Part shown: positions 55,911 to 64,000 of the stretch, piece by piece
Numbering within the stretch: position 1 is the first letter of the stretch
Layout: each line of letters begins with the position of its first letter
Assembly (NCBI GenBank): GCA_019828595.1
Contig: JAHQRK010000025.1
Span: 310,001-374,000 of the forward strand
Source of the DNA: Aphanomyces cochlioides
Lineage: Eukaryota > Oomycota > Saprolegniomycetes > Saprolegniales > Verrucalvaceae
Length of the DNA: 64,000 nt
Reading direction: 5' to 3'
Notes under the pieces: generated by a model
The model's input: only the letters and a program-made list of their open reading frames with translations
Told to the model about the DNA's origin: nothing
The model's database searches: none
Translations under genes and position numbers: made by a program

Positions 55911-55921
55911 TAGCGTAATGC

Positions 55922-56215
55922 AGCATACTCGCGAACTTCCTGGTATCGCATGGTAAACAATTATGTCGCTCGGTGCGTCACCACAGCAACGTATGGAGCT
56001 GGAAATTGTGCGTCGTATTGCTCGAAATTGGTGACGTGGTCGACGGTATTGTAAAGCTCAACGATGAACAAGACATGACACAAATATCACGCGCAAAACG
56101 CCGCCGATACCAATAGCTAAAATCTCTAAATTATCAAGAATGGTGTTTAGACTTGACGGCTCTATTGCCTAGTGAAGCAAATCATTGCAAACAAAGACAT
56201 CTTAGGCGCTAAAAT
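55922..56215. repeat. Second copy of the LRR-J/K downstream flank
   Basis: Partner of 54895-55190. The minus-strand frame here is uninterrupted from about 56125 to 55961 (VIFVSCLFIVELYNTVDHVT), while the first copy has a stop. Confidence 0.65.
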
Positions 56216-56219
56216 TATT

Positions 56220-56640
56220 GTAAGTGCATCGCCTAGGGAATAAGCACAGATTTCATATACTTCCCGTTGGCTTTTTGGAGAAATGGCAGTGAAGGAATAC
56301 CTTATAGAATATGTCTCCATTGCCTCAACTCTGAGGTAGCGGAGAGCATTGGGTTGGCAATACCATTGAGGTTTTATTCTTTGGAACTCTTTCTCTGTTC
56401 TAACTCTAGCTATGATATTTATGTACTTGCTGTCAGCAACACTTTGTTCATGGCTTTCTGCCCTTGCTTGTTTATCGATGGGTCGCCCGACGTTGAGTCA
56501 TCTGGCCGTAGAACAAAGAGAATGCATATTGAATTTTTATTTTAAATTTCATCCAACTACACTCCTTGTATCGACACCATCGACTCAACGTCGGGCTTTA
56601 CAAAACATTCCCAAAGTGCATGTCGGTATGATGGCGTTTC
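56220..56640. other. No gene recognised
   Basis: Two copies of a CGACGTTGAGTC / GACTCAACGTCG pair face each other at about 56489 and 56580; otherwise nothing visible. Confidence 0.4.
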
Positions 56641-56647
56641 CAATGAA

Positions 56648-56938
56648 TCATGTCAGTATGCTCAAGGAATCATGGACATTTGGGGATCTTGCCGCAAGTT
56701 CACAAATCGTCGAGACGTGCATCCATTGCGCGTCAGATGGCAAGTCGACAATGTCTGAAATGTTGAGATTCGTGAAATCGTACGAATGATTGCTACTTGG
56801 CTTGATAGATGTCATGATGCGACTGACGTTGTCCTTTAGACATATTGCTGTCGAGTTGGCAGCACAATGCTGCAATATGGAGAACGCGTCGATGTTTGAC
56901 GCGATGCAGATTAGCACCACGGCGACAAGTCGATGCAT
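56648..56938 (-). pseudogene. LRR-L: exon 1 only, cut off from its promoter by an LTR element
   Basis: Signal peptide MHRLVAVVLICIASNIDA and cap (SILQHCAANSTAICLKDN, NHSYDFTNLNISDIVDLP, DAQWM) match family exon 1. The expected GT donor after DAQWM is GCACG, so the splice site is lost, and no LRR exons follow. The LTR retrotransposon begins two bases before the ATG; the 5-bp target duplication CATCT (minus strand AGATG) contains the start codon. Confidence 0.75.
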
Positions 56939-56940
56939 CT

Positions 56941-57154
56941 TGTAGCAAACTAAGCAGAGGAAGGCAAATTGTAGAATGAATTAGATCTCAACTTAACTCT
57001 AATCTAGCACATCCTTGTAACTTTAAGCCACATCCTATTGTCACATCGCTTTGGTTGGTGTTGAGGGGCGTTTACGCTAGTTTCCTAAGTCGTAAACTGC
57101 GTTACAGCATTCAGCCGAAGTCCTGAGCCAAACCGGTGGCTCAGGATCGCTACA
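56941..57154 (-). repeat. 3' LTR (minus-strand sense)
   Basis: 214 bp with TG...CA ends, one mismatch to the other LTR. Confidence 0.9.
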
Positions 57155-59270
57155 TCCTCCCCGTGACGTCGGCTGTCGTCGGGAAAGACGGCGCTGGAGG
57201 TCTTGAACTAGATGCTTGTAATGAACGACGTGCTTGATGTTCTTTGCGAGTTCCCATGTTGCTTCGCTTTCAGGTTGACCATGCCACTTGACAAGATATT
57301 CGAGCTTGCGATTGAATTGTCTCTGCTTCAAGAGGCGTTCGACGATTAAGAGTTCTTCGCCAGTTGAGTCATCGAGTATGACGGGTGTTGCCTTGGGAAT
57401 CGGTCGACTTGCAAATTTGGGATCGTTCGGTTGATAGTGTTTCAGGTGGTCGACATTGAAAACATCATGGAGTCTTGACATTGATCGATGCAACTTCAGA
57501 CGCATTGCGTTTTCATTGATTTCTTCAATGACTTCAAAGGGGCCGATGAATCGGGGAACTAGCTTTGGACGCCCATTGCGATCTAATTGTTGTGCATGCT
57601 TCAAGGGCAAATCGCGGGTTGCAAGGAGAACTTGATCTCCAACTTTGAAAGTTATGTTTGAGCGCTTCTTGTCATAGAATGCCTTTTGTCTTGCTTGAGC
57701 CTTCTTCAAATTTTCTTGGGCAATCTTCAATATCTCTTGTCGTTCTTCAGAGAAGTTTTTGGCAAAGTCATTTGGAGGCATTATACTATATATTGCAGGG
57801 TTTCGCAAAGTTCTTCCAGTGTCAATTTGAAATGGAGTGAGGCCAGTTGACGACTGAACAAGTCCTTGGTGAGCATACTCTATCGTGGGTAAATGGTCAA
57901 CCCAATCTTCTCCAAGATAGGACACTTGGCAACGTAGAGTATCTTCTAGTGTTCGATTTTGGCGTTCAGTTGCTCCATCAGCTTGAGCACGACCCGCAGT
58001 TGTCATGGCTTGCTTGATATTTATGATTTGCATGAGGGACTTCCAGAAATTACTTGTAAATTTTGGGTCTCGATCACTGATGATCACGCTTGGTAAGCCA
58101 TGGTGGCGAACAACATGATCGAAAAACAACTTAGCGGTTTGCGGAGCATCGGCATTTGTTTGAGTTGGAATGTACTTAGCTCTTTTTGACAATTTGGCAA
58201 CAACAACTAAGATAGCATCGCACGACTTGGATAGAGGTAGTCCAGTGATCCAGTCTGCTGAAATAGTATGCCAGCATTCGTTAGGGGCTTGAATCGGAAT
58301 CATTTTGCCATTGGCACGAAGACTATTGGTCTTGTATCGACTGTAAGTTTCACAAGTTGCAACATAAAGTTTGACATCTTCCAAGAGAGTATCCCAGTAA
58401 TACCACTGAGAAATACTTAGCAATGTTCGTCTTGTTCCGGGATGCGCAGCAATGCTTGAGTCATGAGCTTGAGAAATAACTTCAGCGCGCAGGATAACAT
58501 CATTGGGAACATAAAGTCTCCATACTTGATCTTTCGAACGAAGGAAGTACAAGTCATCTTTTTGAACATATTTGTCTTGTATAGCAACAGAGATGTCTTT
58601 CTTGTAAGCTTTAATGTATCGCTCTTTCGTGTCTTGATCCAATTCGACTGTTGAATACGAAATTTGTCTTGAATGATTGATTACAAGTCGTTGCGGAGTG
58701 GAAGCACATTTTTGACTTGACAGATCCTCCCCCAAAAATGGAGTTCCAACGAGCTTGGTAAGTTCACGTGTGGGGAAACGGGATAAGTCAGGTGGAGTTT
58801 GCAAGGCATCAAGTCGTAGAGCGGCGTTTGCACAACGGATTCCGCAGTTATGAACAGAAATCATCGTCGCAAAGTTTGAGGCATCTCGTGGAGGTCGCGA
58901 AAGCGCATCGGCAACGACATTAAGTTTGCCAGGCCGATGATGCAACACAAAGTCAAACGCACTGAAAAAGTCGAGCCATCGAGTCAACTTAGGCGTGAGA
59001 ATAGGAGTTTCCATGAACCATTTACACGTGGAGTTGTCCGTGTAAATGTCGAATCGAGTACCATGAAGGTAGTGACGCCACTTACCGAGTGCAAGCTTGA
59101 TCGCGTAGAGTTCTTTTTCATGAGCAGGCCACTTGACTTCATGAGGGCCAAGTCGCTTAGACAAAAATGCGATCGGTCGATCATTGCTGTCCTTATCCAA
59201 CTGGGATAGAACTGCTCCACAACAGTATCCTGAGGCATCAGTTGTTACGATGAAAGGCTTGTCGTAGTGG
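57077..59270 (-). CDS. Gypsy pol: RNase H, integrase and chromodomain
   Basis: Open frame from about 59270. It starts inside RNase H (HYDKPFIVTTDASGYCCGAV, KELYAIKLALGKWRHYLHGT, YTDN). Next is the integrase zinc finger (HDSSIAAHPGTRRTLLSIS, CETYSRYK; the second Cys pair is only partly canonical), the catalytic core (ADWITGLPLSKSCDAILVVV, ISDRDPKFTSNFWKSLM, DGATERQNRTLEDTL with D, D and E) and a GPY-like region (VPRFIGPFEVIEEINENAMR). It ends in a chromodomain (EELLIVERLLKQRQFNRKLE, YLVKWHGQPESEATWE), which defines chromoviruses and can target insertion to marked chromatin. The frame runs past the LTR boundary at 57154 to 57077. Confidence 0.88.
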
Positions 59271-60770
59271 GCAGTTGTAAAACTGGAGCTTGTTGAAGTG
59301 CAATCTTGATCGTTAAAAAGGCTTGTCGCTGATCTTCAGTCCATGACCACGGCGTTTTTGGCTTCATCAATTCACTTAAAGGGCGGACAATGTCCGAAAA
59401 CTTCGGAATAAACTTTCTGTAAAAGCTCGCAAATCCGATGAAACTCACCAAGTCTTTAGTGCACTTAGGTTCAGCCCATTGTTCGATTGCACGAACTTTT
59501 GACTTGTCAACGTGTAAGCCGTCTTGGGAAATTGTGTGGCCGAGAAAATCGACTGAGTCGAGGGCAAAGGCACACTTAGACGGACGAGCGTACAACTTTT
59601 CAGCTCGTAAAACATCGCAAATTGCTTGAAGGTGATGGATGTGGTCGTCGAATGACTTAGAGAAAACACAGATATCATCCATGTATACAACGGCAAAGGG
59701 GAATTTATTGAAGAGGCGACGCATAAGTCGGGACCAAATTCCTGGCATTCCGGCCATTCCCATGGGAGCAACAACCCATTCATAGACTTCTCGAAGAGTA
59801 CGAAAGGCTGTGTATTTTCTTGCTTTTGGTTCAACAAGCATTTGGTGATATCCAGACGCTAAGTCGATCTTCGTAAAGACTTTGCTTCCATGCATGCGAT
59901 CAAATAAGTCTTCGATGTTTGGCAAAGTGATCTTTGGGATCACCGTTTGCGAGTTGACATATCGATAGTCAGGAACCCAACGTATTGGAGTGTCGGGAGT
60001 CGCTGTTCTCAGCCATTCGCTTCTTGACTTCATTTGGCCGTTTTCATCTTTCTTGGGGACTCCAAAGATATTCGAAACCCAGTCGCTGTTGGACAATTGA
60101 ATCCATCCTTTTCTTTCAAGTTCGCTGATGAACTTGTCCAGAGATGCTTGCTCGACTTGAGGTAGACGAAAAGGTGGTCGATATTGTGGCTTGGCATCTG
60201 GACGCATGGGCAAATCGAATTCAATTCCTCGTTTTGGAGGCAGTGCGTCGGGAAGTTCTTTAGGAAACACATCTTTATACTTTGTTAGGAGTGTTTTGAT
60301 GGCAGGGTGAAGGTTTTCTTGAACTTCCTTGACTGTCGTAATCTTGAGAATCCATCCGTCGCTTGAGTTGTCGCTTTCTTCCTTGACTACACTTCCATTG
60401 ATCGATAAAATCTTGTGATTTCTCCAATCCACAATGGGATTAAAGCGATGGAACCATGGTTGTCCCAAAATCACGTCAAAGTTCTTCGAACCCAGATCCC
60501 ATTCCGTAAACGGTAAGTTGGGAAAAGACATTCCTTCGAGAACGAGAGAACCTTCAGCATCATTTACTCGTTTTACGCCAGAGTTTTGTCCGTCAAATCG
60601 TTCAATTATGGCTTCTTTTTCCCGAATGACTTGGTCACAGAGGCCAGGACGGCACAAAAGGTTTGTAGCACCGCTGTCAATTAAAATCTTTACTGGCTTT
60701 CTTAAATCATCAGTTGATTTTCCGTTGGGACTTCCTTGTACTTGCTTTGAGCAACGTGCGTGTTGATCAC
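59245..60770 (-). CDS. Gypsy pol: aspartic protease and reverse transcriptase
   Basis: Protease active site ILIDSGATNLL near 60690; then FDVILGQPWFHRFNPIVDW. Reverse transcriptase: FDLPMRPDAKPQYRPPFRLP, RWVPDYRYVN, FTKIDLASGYHQMLVEPKAR, YEWVVAPMGMAGMPGIWSRL, VVYMDDICVFSK (YMDD) and VDFLGHTISQDGLHVDKSKV. The frame stops at 59245 just after LQLP. Adding one C to CTGCCCACTAC near 59272 would join it to the RNase H frame, so a one-base deletion separates them. The upstream limit is approximate. Confidence 0.88.
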
Positions 60771-60899
60771 TTCAATTTCTTCTTCTTCGTCGCTGTCTTC
60801 GGCTTCTTGAACTTGAACATTGTGTTGTCGGTTAGTTGGACGAGAATGATTGTGTTCCAGAGAAAGTCACTGCTCTGTTGTTGTGGTTTGAACGGCGGA

Positions 60900-61597
60900 A
60901 ATTGTTGTTTTGGTTGTTCTGGTGAAACCGTTGAGAGCTTCGGCAGACATTGGCTAGATGGCCTACTCGGCCGCACTTGTAGCAGGTTCGAGGGCCACGC
61001 TGTGAGTTTCGATTCCTCTTCTATATTGAACTTCTTCTCTTGTTCTTGTTCGTAGGCCGTGTTGGAAAAAGGATATCTTGTCGCGCTCGGTCATGTCTTG
61101 GACTTGAGTGCAAATACGGCGGAACTTGCCGACATAGTCCATTAAATTGGCGCAGTTAGCTTGCTTCAACTCGTAGAGTTGGTCGCGGATGCGGTCTTGT
61201 AAGTCATCGGGCTCGAATTCATATCGGAGTTCTTCTTCGAGTTCGAGGAGTGTTTTTGGTGGTTCGCCATTTGTGTGTAGGCGGTCTTGATACCAGGCTG
61301 CTGCTAAGCCCCGAAAGTTGGCTACGACCATGGCAATGCTTGTTTGCGTCTCTTGATTCAGTTTAGGGTCGATGTTTTCGCCTTGAAATATGTGTTTACT
61401 TGATGTATGTATAGACTTATGCTTTCGTCCATTCTTCCGTGATACTTCGGCATTGTAAGGCCTTCAACTTTGTATTCTTGACCACGTCGACTTTCTTCAT
61501 GTCGCTTGTTGCTTTCTTTTTGGACTTCAACTTGAAGGGATTGTGTCTTGGAGACTTCTTCCAAATTTTTCTCTAATCTATGAATTTTTTCTAACAT
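60900..61597 (-). pseudogene. Gypsy gag: capsid and CCHC knuckle in three frames
   Basis: The first part (61597-61358) is a coiled-coil lead (LEEVSKTQSLQVEVQKESNK) and capsid start (MPKYHGRMDESISLYIHQVN). The second (61331-60963, extendable upstream as FQGENIDPKLNQETQTSIAM) has the capsid core ANFRGLAAAWYQDRLHTNGE and LYELKQANCANLMDYVGKFR. The CCHC knuckle (CYKCGRVGHLANVC, C-x2-C-x4-H-x4-C) lies in a third frame near 60955-60995. Two single-base shifts therefore break gag. Confidence 0.8.
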
Positions 61598-61758
61598 TGT
61601 TGCAAATAATTGCTCTAATTCTACGATCTTTCTTTTTCTGATATTATTTTTTTTTGAAAGTGTTTTGTTTTGAATTCTTTTTTCTAACTTTGTTCTATTT
61701 TCTTTCTTTTTTTTGCTGTCTTTTTTTGTTTTCTTAAAAAGACTGAGCTATTCTTTTT

Positions 61759-62133
61759 CTATTTTTGACTTTTCTTCGTCTTTGACTTGGATTTCACTTT
61801 TTCTTGATTTTGATTGGCTGCATTCTTCTTGAGGCGGGCTGCGCGGTAATTGATGATGTCGCGGTCGAGCGTCCAACTGATCAGATTTTCGACTTGAGTG
61901 TTGCGCCGGATAAGGTTATCCGTAAGAGCTTGAAGTACGTTGCGCGCGTCGGAGTTTTTTGCTTCAGGGATTAGGGCACGCAGTTTCTTGATTACCACGC
62001 TTTGGAACGAGCAGAGTCGGTAGATGTCAGCACGCAACTTGATCGCTTCGCTGGGAGTCGAGAACAAATCCGCGATAGATTCGGCAGCCGCTAATTGGTG
62101 TACGCTTGAAACGCGATTGTTGCTTCTATGCAT
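61759..62133 (-). CDS. N-terminal gag-region ORF of the Gypsy element
   Basis: A 124-codon frame beginning MHRSNNRVSSVHQLAAAESI and ending in a Lys/Ser-rich tail (KVKSKSKTKKSQK). Mostly helical. It sits between the 5' LTR and gag, separated from gag by about 160 bp of T-rich sequence. Whether it is a separate protein or the start of gag is not clear. Confidence 0.45.
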   Translation of the reverse strand: MHRSNNRVSSVHQLAAAESIADLFSTPSEAIKLRADIYRLCSFQSVVIKKLRALIPEAKNSDARNVLQALTDNLIRRNTQVENLISWTLDRDIINYRAARLKKNAANQNQEKVKSKSKTKKSQK

Positions 62134-62396
62134 CTATAGATCACTCTTAGACTGTGTATGGATTATTCACAAGACTAGTACTTTACTCCTTCAGTCGAGT
62201 GGCGATTCTGCTCAAAAGAGACTAACAACGCGGACCCACTCGTGGAGAAATACTGTGATGTCGAGTAAAATGACCACACAACCGCTTCGAGAAGACAGTT
62301 GAAATACCTTGGCGAACAAGGTTGAGGGACAGGGACAGAGAGGGACACCCAGGGACAGAGGGGAAAAGGTAAAGGCAACCAAGAAGTGCTACCAAA

Positions 62397-62610
62397 TGTA
62401 GCAAACTAGGCAGAGGAAGGCAAATTGTAGAATGAATTAGATCTCAACTTAACTCTAATCTAGCACATCCTTGTAACTTTAAGCCACATCCTATTGTCAC
62501 ATCGCTTTGGTTGGTGTTGAGGGGCGTTTACGCTAGTTTCCTAAGTCGTAAACTGCGTTACAGCATTCAGCCGAAGTCCTGAGCCAAACCGGTGGCTCAG
62601 GATCGCTACA
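62397..62610 (-). repeat. 5' LTR (minus-strand sense)
   Basis: 214 bp, TG...CA ends, 213 of 214 bases identical to the other LTR. Should hold the element's promoter. Confidence 0.9.
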
Positions 62611-62615
62611 CATCT

Positions 62616-63060
62616 TGTCACGTGGAAGTGTTTTTTGAAAATGGCGATGCCAACGCGATGAGGATACTGTACACCCAATTGTTGCCATAGCTGGATCTTT
62701 CAAAGGGAGATAGATTACTGTAGTTCCAGCTGGCCTCCCCCGAACATCCCCCTCGAGGGCAAAGGGGGGGCTCGTTTCAAGTGAATCAATCACTGGATTT
62801 CCATCACGAGGTGTTTTCCCCTTGGTGACAACATCATTTTGACATGTTCTTGGGCTCGTCATTGCATGAATATGCATATCAAGACTGCGATAAGTTCAAC
62901 AATCCAAAAGATATTTGATTCCGAAACTATTATGCCTCGGTGATGCGTGTATAATTACACAATAGCAACAGAGCGACGGATAACCACAAGATCTGCCCTG
63001 GCTTGGCTGTAAGGCAGAGCGCTGCATCCATGTAAATCAACGATACTTGTAGTATATTTC
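62616..63060. other. Former upstream region of LRR-L
   Basis: Before the LTR insertion this stretch adjoined the LRR-L start codon (CACGTGACAAGATG in the minus-strand sense, joined across the target duplication). No gene recognised. Confidence 0.55.
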
Positions 63061-63068
63061 ACGCAAAT

Positions 63069-63319
63069 CTAATTGGCACTTGATGTTGCTGGCATTGCAC
63101 TGAACGCGCTGTCCGCTTTGGGGGCGTCACCGCTGCGACTGACGCGCGAGCTGGTCAAAGTATGGCGCTCGACAATCGCCTCATCAGGTTGTGTGCGTCG
63201 TCGGAAAGAATATCTCAAAGCGAGGCAGCAAAGACTCATATTGCAAAAGAACGCGAGAACCAACACGACGATCAAAAGCAGCGTGTACTTTGGGCCATCG
63301 TCGTTATCGTCCGCGAGCT
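63069..63319 (-). pseudogene. LRR-M: anchor exon of an LRR family copy
   Basis: The exon follows an acceptor ATATTTAG and encodes an acidic spacer (ELADDNDDGPKY), a transmembrane helix (TLLLIVVLVLAFFCNMSLCC), a basic anchor (RYSFRRRTQPDE) and a tail ending SAFSAMPATSSAN, which resembles the AMPVST end of LRR-F and H. No upstream LRR exons were found to 64000, so it is either a fragment or the last exon of a gene with diverged or distant exons. Confidence 0.55.
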
Positions 63320-64000
63320 CTAAATATTGTAAAGTCGATCAAAAACTACGAAACAGTCGACGATTGCGCACCTCTCAGCATTCCTCAAGATATATTTTTT
63401 GCCCTCCGAGTATTTTGAATGCGTGAATGGCCGCAATGACGCAAATTACTCGACTGATCCTCCATGGAAGGGCAAAGTCTGGTCGTCAGTGCCCAACGCT
63501 GCGACTGACAAGTGGACACGAGGTTCCCCAGCAAGTCATTTTGAATCTCCATCGAGAAAAAAACTTGAAGGGAATCGCGCCATCCCACGCTTTATCCAGT
63601 GCGATAGGAGGTCCTGGACTTGTTTGGAAATTGACGAACACGGTGGAATTCCACCAACAAGATGGCGTGCATTGGATTCAATGACGAAAAGGATAACTTG
63701 GGATATGATGGCGGTCTTGAAATTGCATTCCACATGTTGCCCCAAGCAGCTACGAGGACATTGGAGTCGCGTTTATAGTGGAGCTGCTGCAGAACTCAAG
63801 ATTTCCAGAATACATAGCTTACTCATAGCTTCAGAGTATTCTGTCGAGATCGCGTTCACAACGCTGTAATAAGGAAAAGATTGAGATGCTGATCGAGAAG
63901 TGGGTGATCCCCGCCCCCCCAATCCCCCCAGCATGAACCTTCTTTGGAATTCACGAGGGCATCACCGGGGGGGAATGCTTTTCTCGGCTTTTTGAATTAC
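63320..64000. other. Unresolved coding-like stretch
   Basis: A plus-strand frame without stops from 63399 to 63869 (156 codons) has no recognisable motif. C-runs occur at 63911-63918 and 63923-63928. No LRR exon signature on either strand. Confidence 0.3.

Larger units (their letters stand above)
56941..62610 (-). mobile_element. Ty3/Gypsy chromovirus-type LTR retrotransposon
   Basis: Two 214-bp LTRs (56941-57154 and 62397-62610) start TGTAGC and end GCTACA and differ at one base (A/G at position 13). A 5-bp duplication CATCT flanks the element (56936-56940 and 62611-62615). On the minus strand the 5' LTR is followed by TGGTAGCACTTCTTGG, a likely primer-binding site, and the 3' LTR is preceded by the purine tract ACGGGGAGGA. 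Gag, protease, reverse transcriptase, RNase H, integrase and a chromodomain follow in Gypsy order. At least three frameshifts interrupt gag-pol. Confidence 0.93.

Noticed and set aside
62533..62877. 114-codon minus-strand frame crossing the 5' LTR edge
   Set aside because: Its C-terminal part is LTR sequence also read after the pol gene; it is created by the insertion.
1..64000. tRNA, rRNA or other structured RNA genes
   Set aside because: No cloverleaf with A/B boxes or ribosomal block was recognised by eye; a tRNAscan or Rfam run would be needed to exclude them.
1..64000. Bacterial origin of the IS1595-like genes
   Set aside because: They have introns, eukaryote-type ends and 8-bp target duplications, which fit Merlin elements.

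Overview
The window is nuclear DNA of a filamentous eukaryotic microbe, most likely an oomycete of the Saprolegniales (Aphanomyces/Saprolegnia type). This rests on intron-containing genes with mostly 40-60 nt GT..AG introns, CCAAT-box promoters, a PH-VASt protein, an Mo25 gene, and a transposon mixture (Merlin, Crypton, MULE, Harbinger, pogo, an APE-type LINE, a Gypsy chromovirus) that I associate with that group. The species cannot be named from the sequence alone.

The dominant gene content is a family of secreted leucine-rich-repeat (LRR) proteins, here called LRR-A to LRR-M. A complete member has seven exons: signal peptide plus N-terminal cap, two 63-nt exons, two exons of about 81 nt, a membrane-proximal domain, and an anchor exon. 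Every junction inside the LRR part is phase 2, so each LRR exon is a symmetric cassette. Four copies read through without a lesion: A and C (left end, GPI-type C-terminus) and E and F (45.9-49.0 kb, transmembrane type with a cytoplasmic tail). G is nearly complete, J has a one-base deletion, and B, D, H, I, K, L and M are fragments, either N-terminal only or C-terminal only.

Layout: 0-6.6 kb, transposase remnant, MITE and LRR-A/B/C. 6.8-18.1 kb, a damaged Merlin element with a nested MITE, then a LINE on the minus strand. 18.35-26.95 kb, a MULE with a 9-bp target duplication that contains a Crypton and a complete 1.57-kb Merlin with an 8-bp target duplication; the MULE sits just upstream of LRR-D. 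29.4-38.6 kb, the conserved gene block: Mo25-like, a Tim44-like mitochondrial protein, a 590-aa protein with an N-formylglutamate-amidohydrolase-like C-terminal half, and a PH-VASt protein. 38.8-44.1 kb, an inverted duplication, a Harbinger transposase with its Myb/SANT-like partner, and a pogo-like transposase. 44.4-45.7 kb, an intracellular LRR-type gene. 45.9-56.9 kb, the second LRR cluster. 56.94-62.61 kb, a young Gypsy/chromovirus LTR retrotransposon inserted two bases from the start codon of LRR-L. 63-64 kb, the last exon of LRR-M.

The housekeeping genes appear independent of one another. The LRR family and the transposons interact physically: three elements (MULE, LTR element and, by proximity, Merlin-1) lie in or next to LRR copies, and the family has many truncated cassettes. 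Several frameshifts in otherwise young elements may be assembly errors; this is flagged below.
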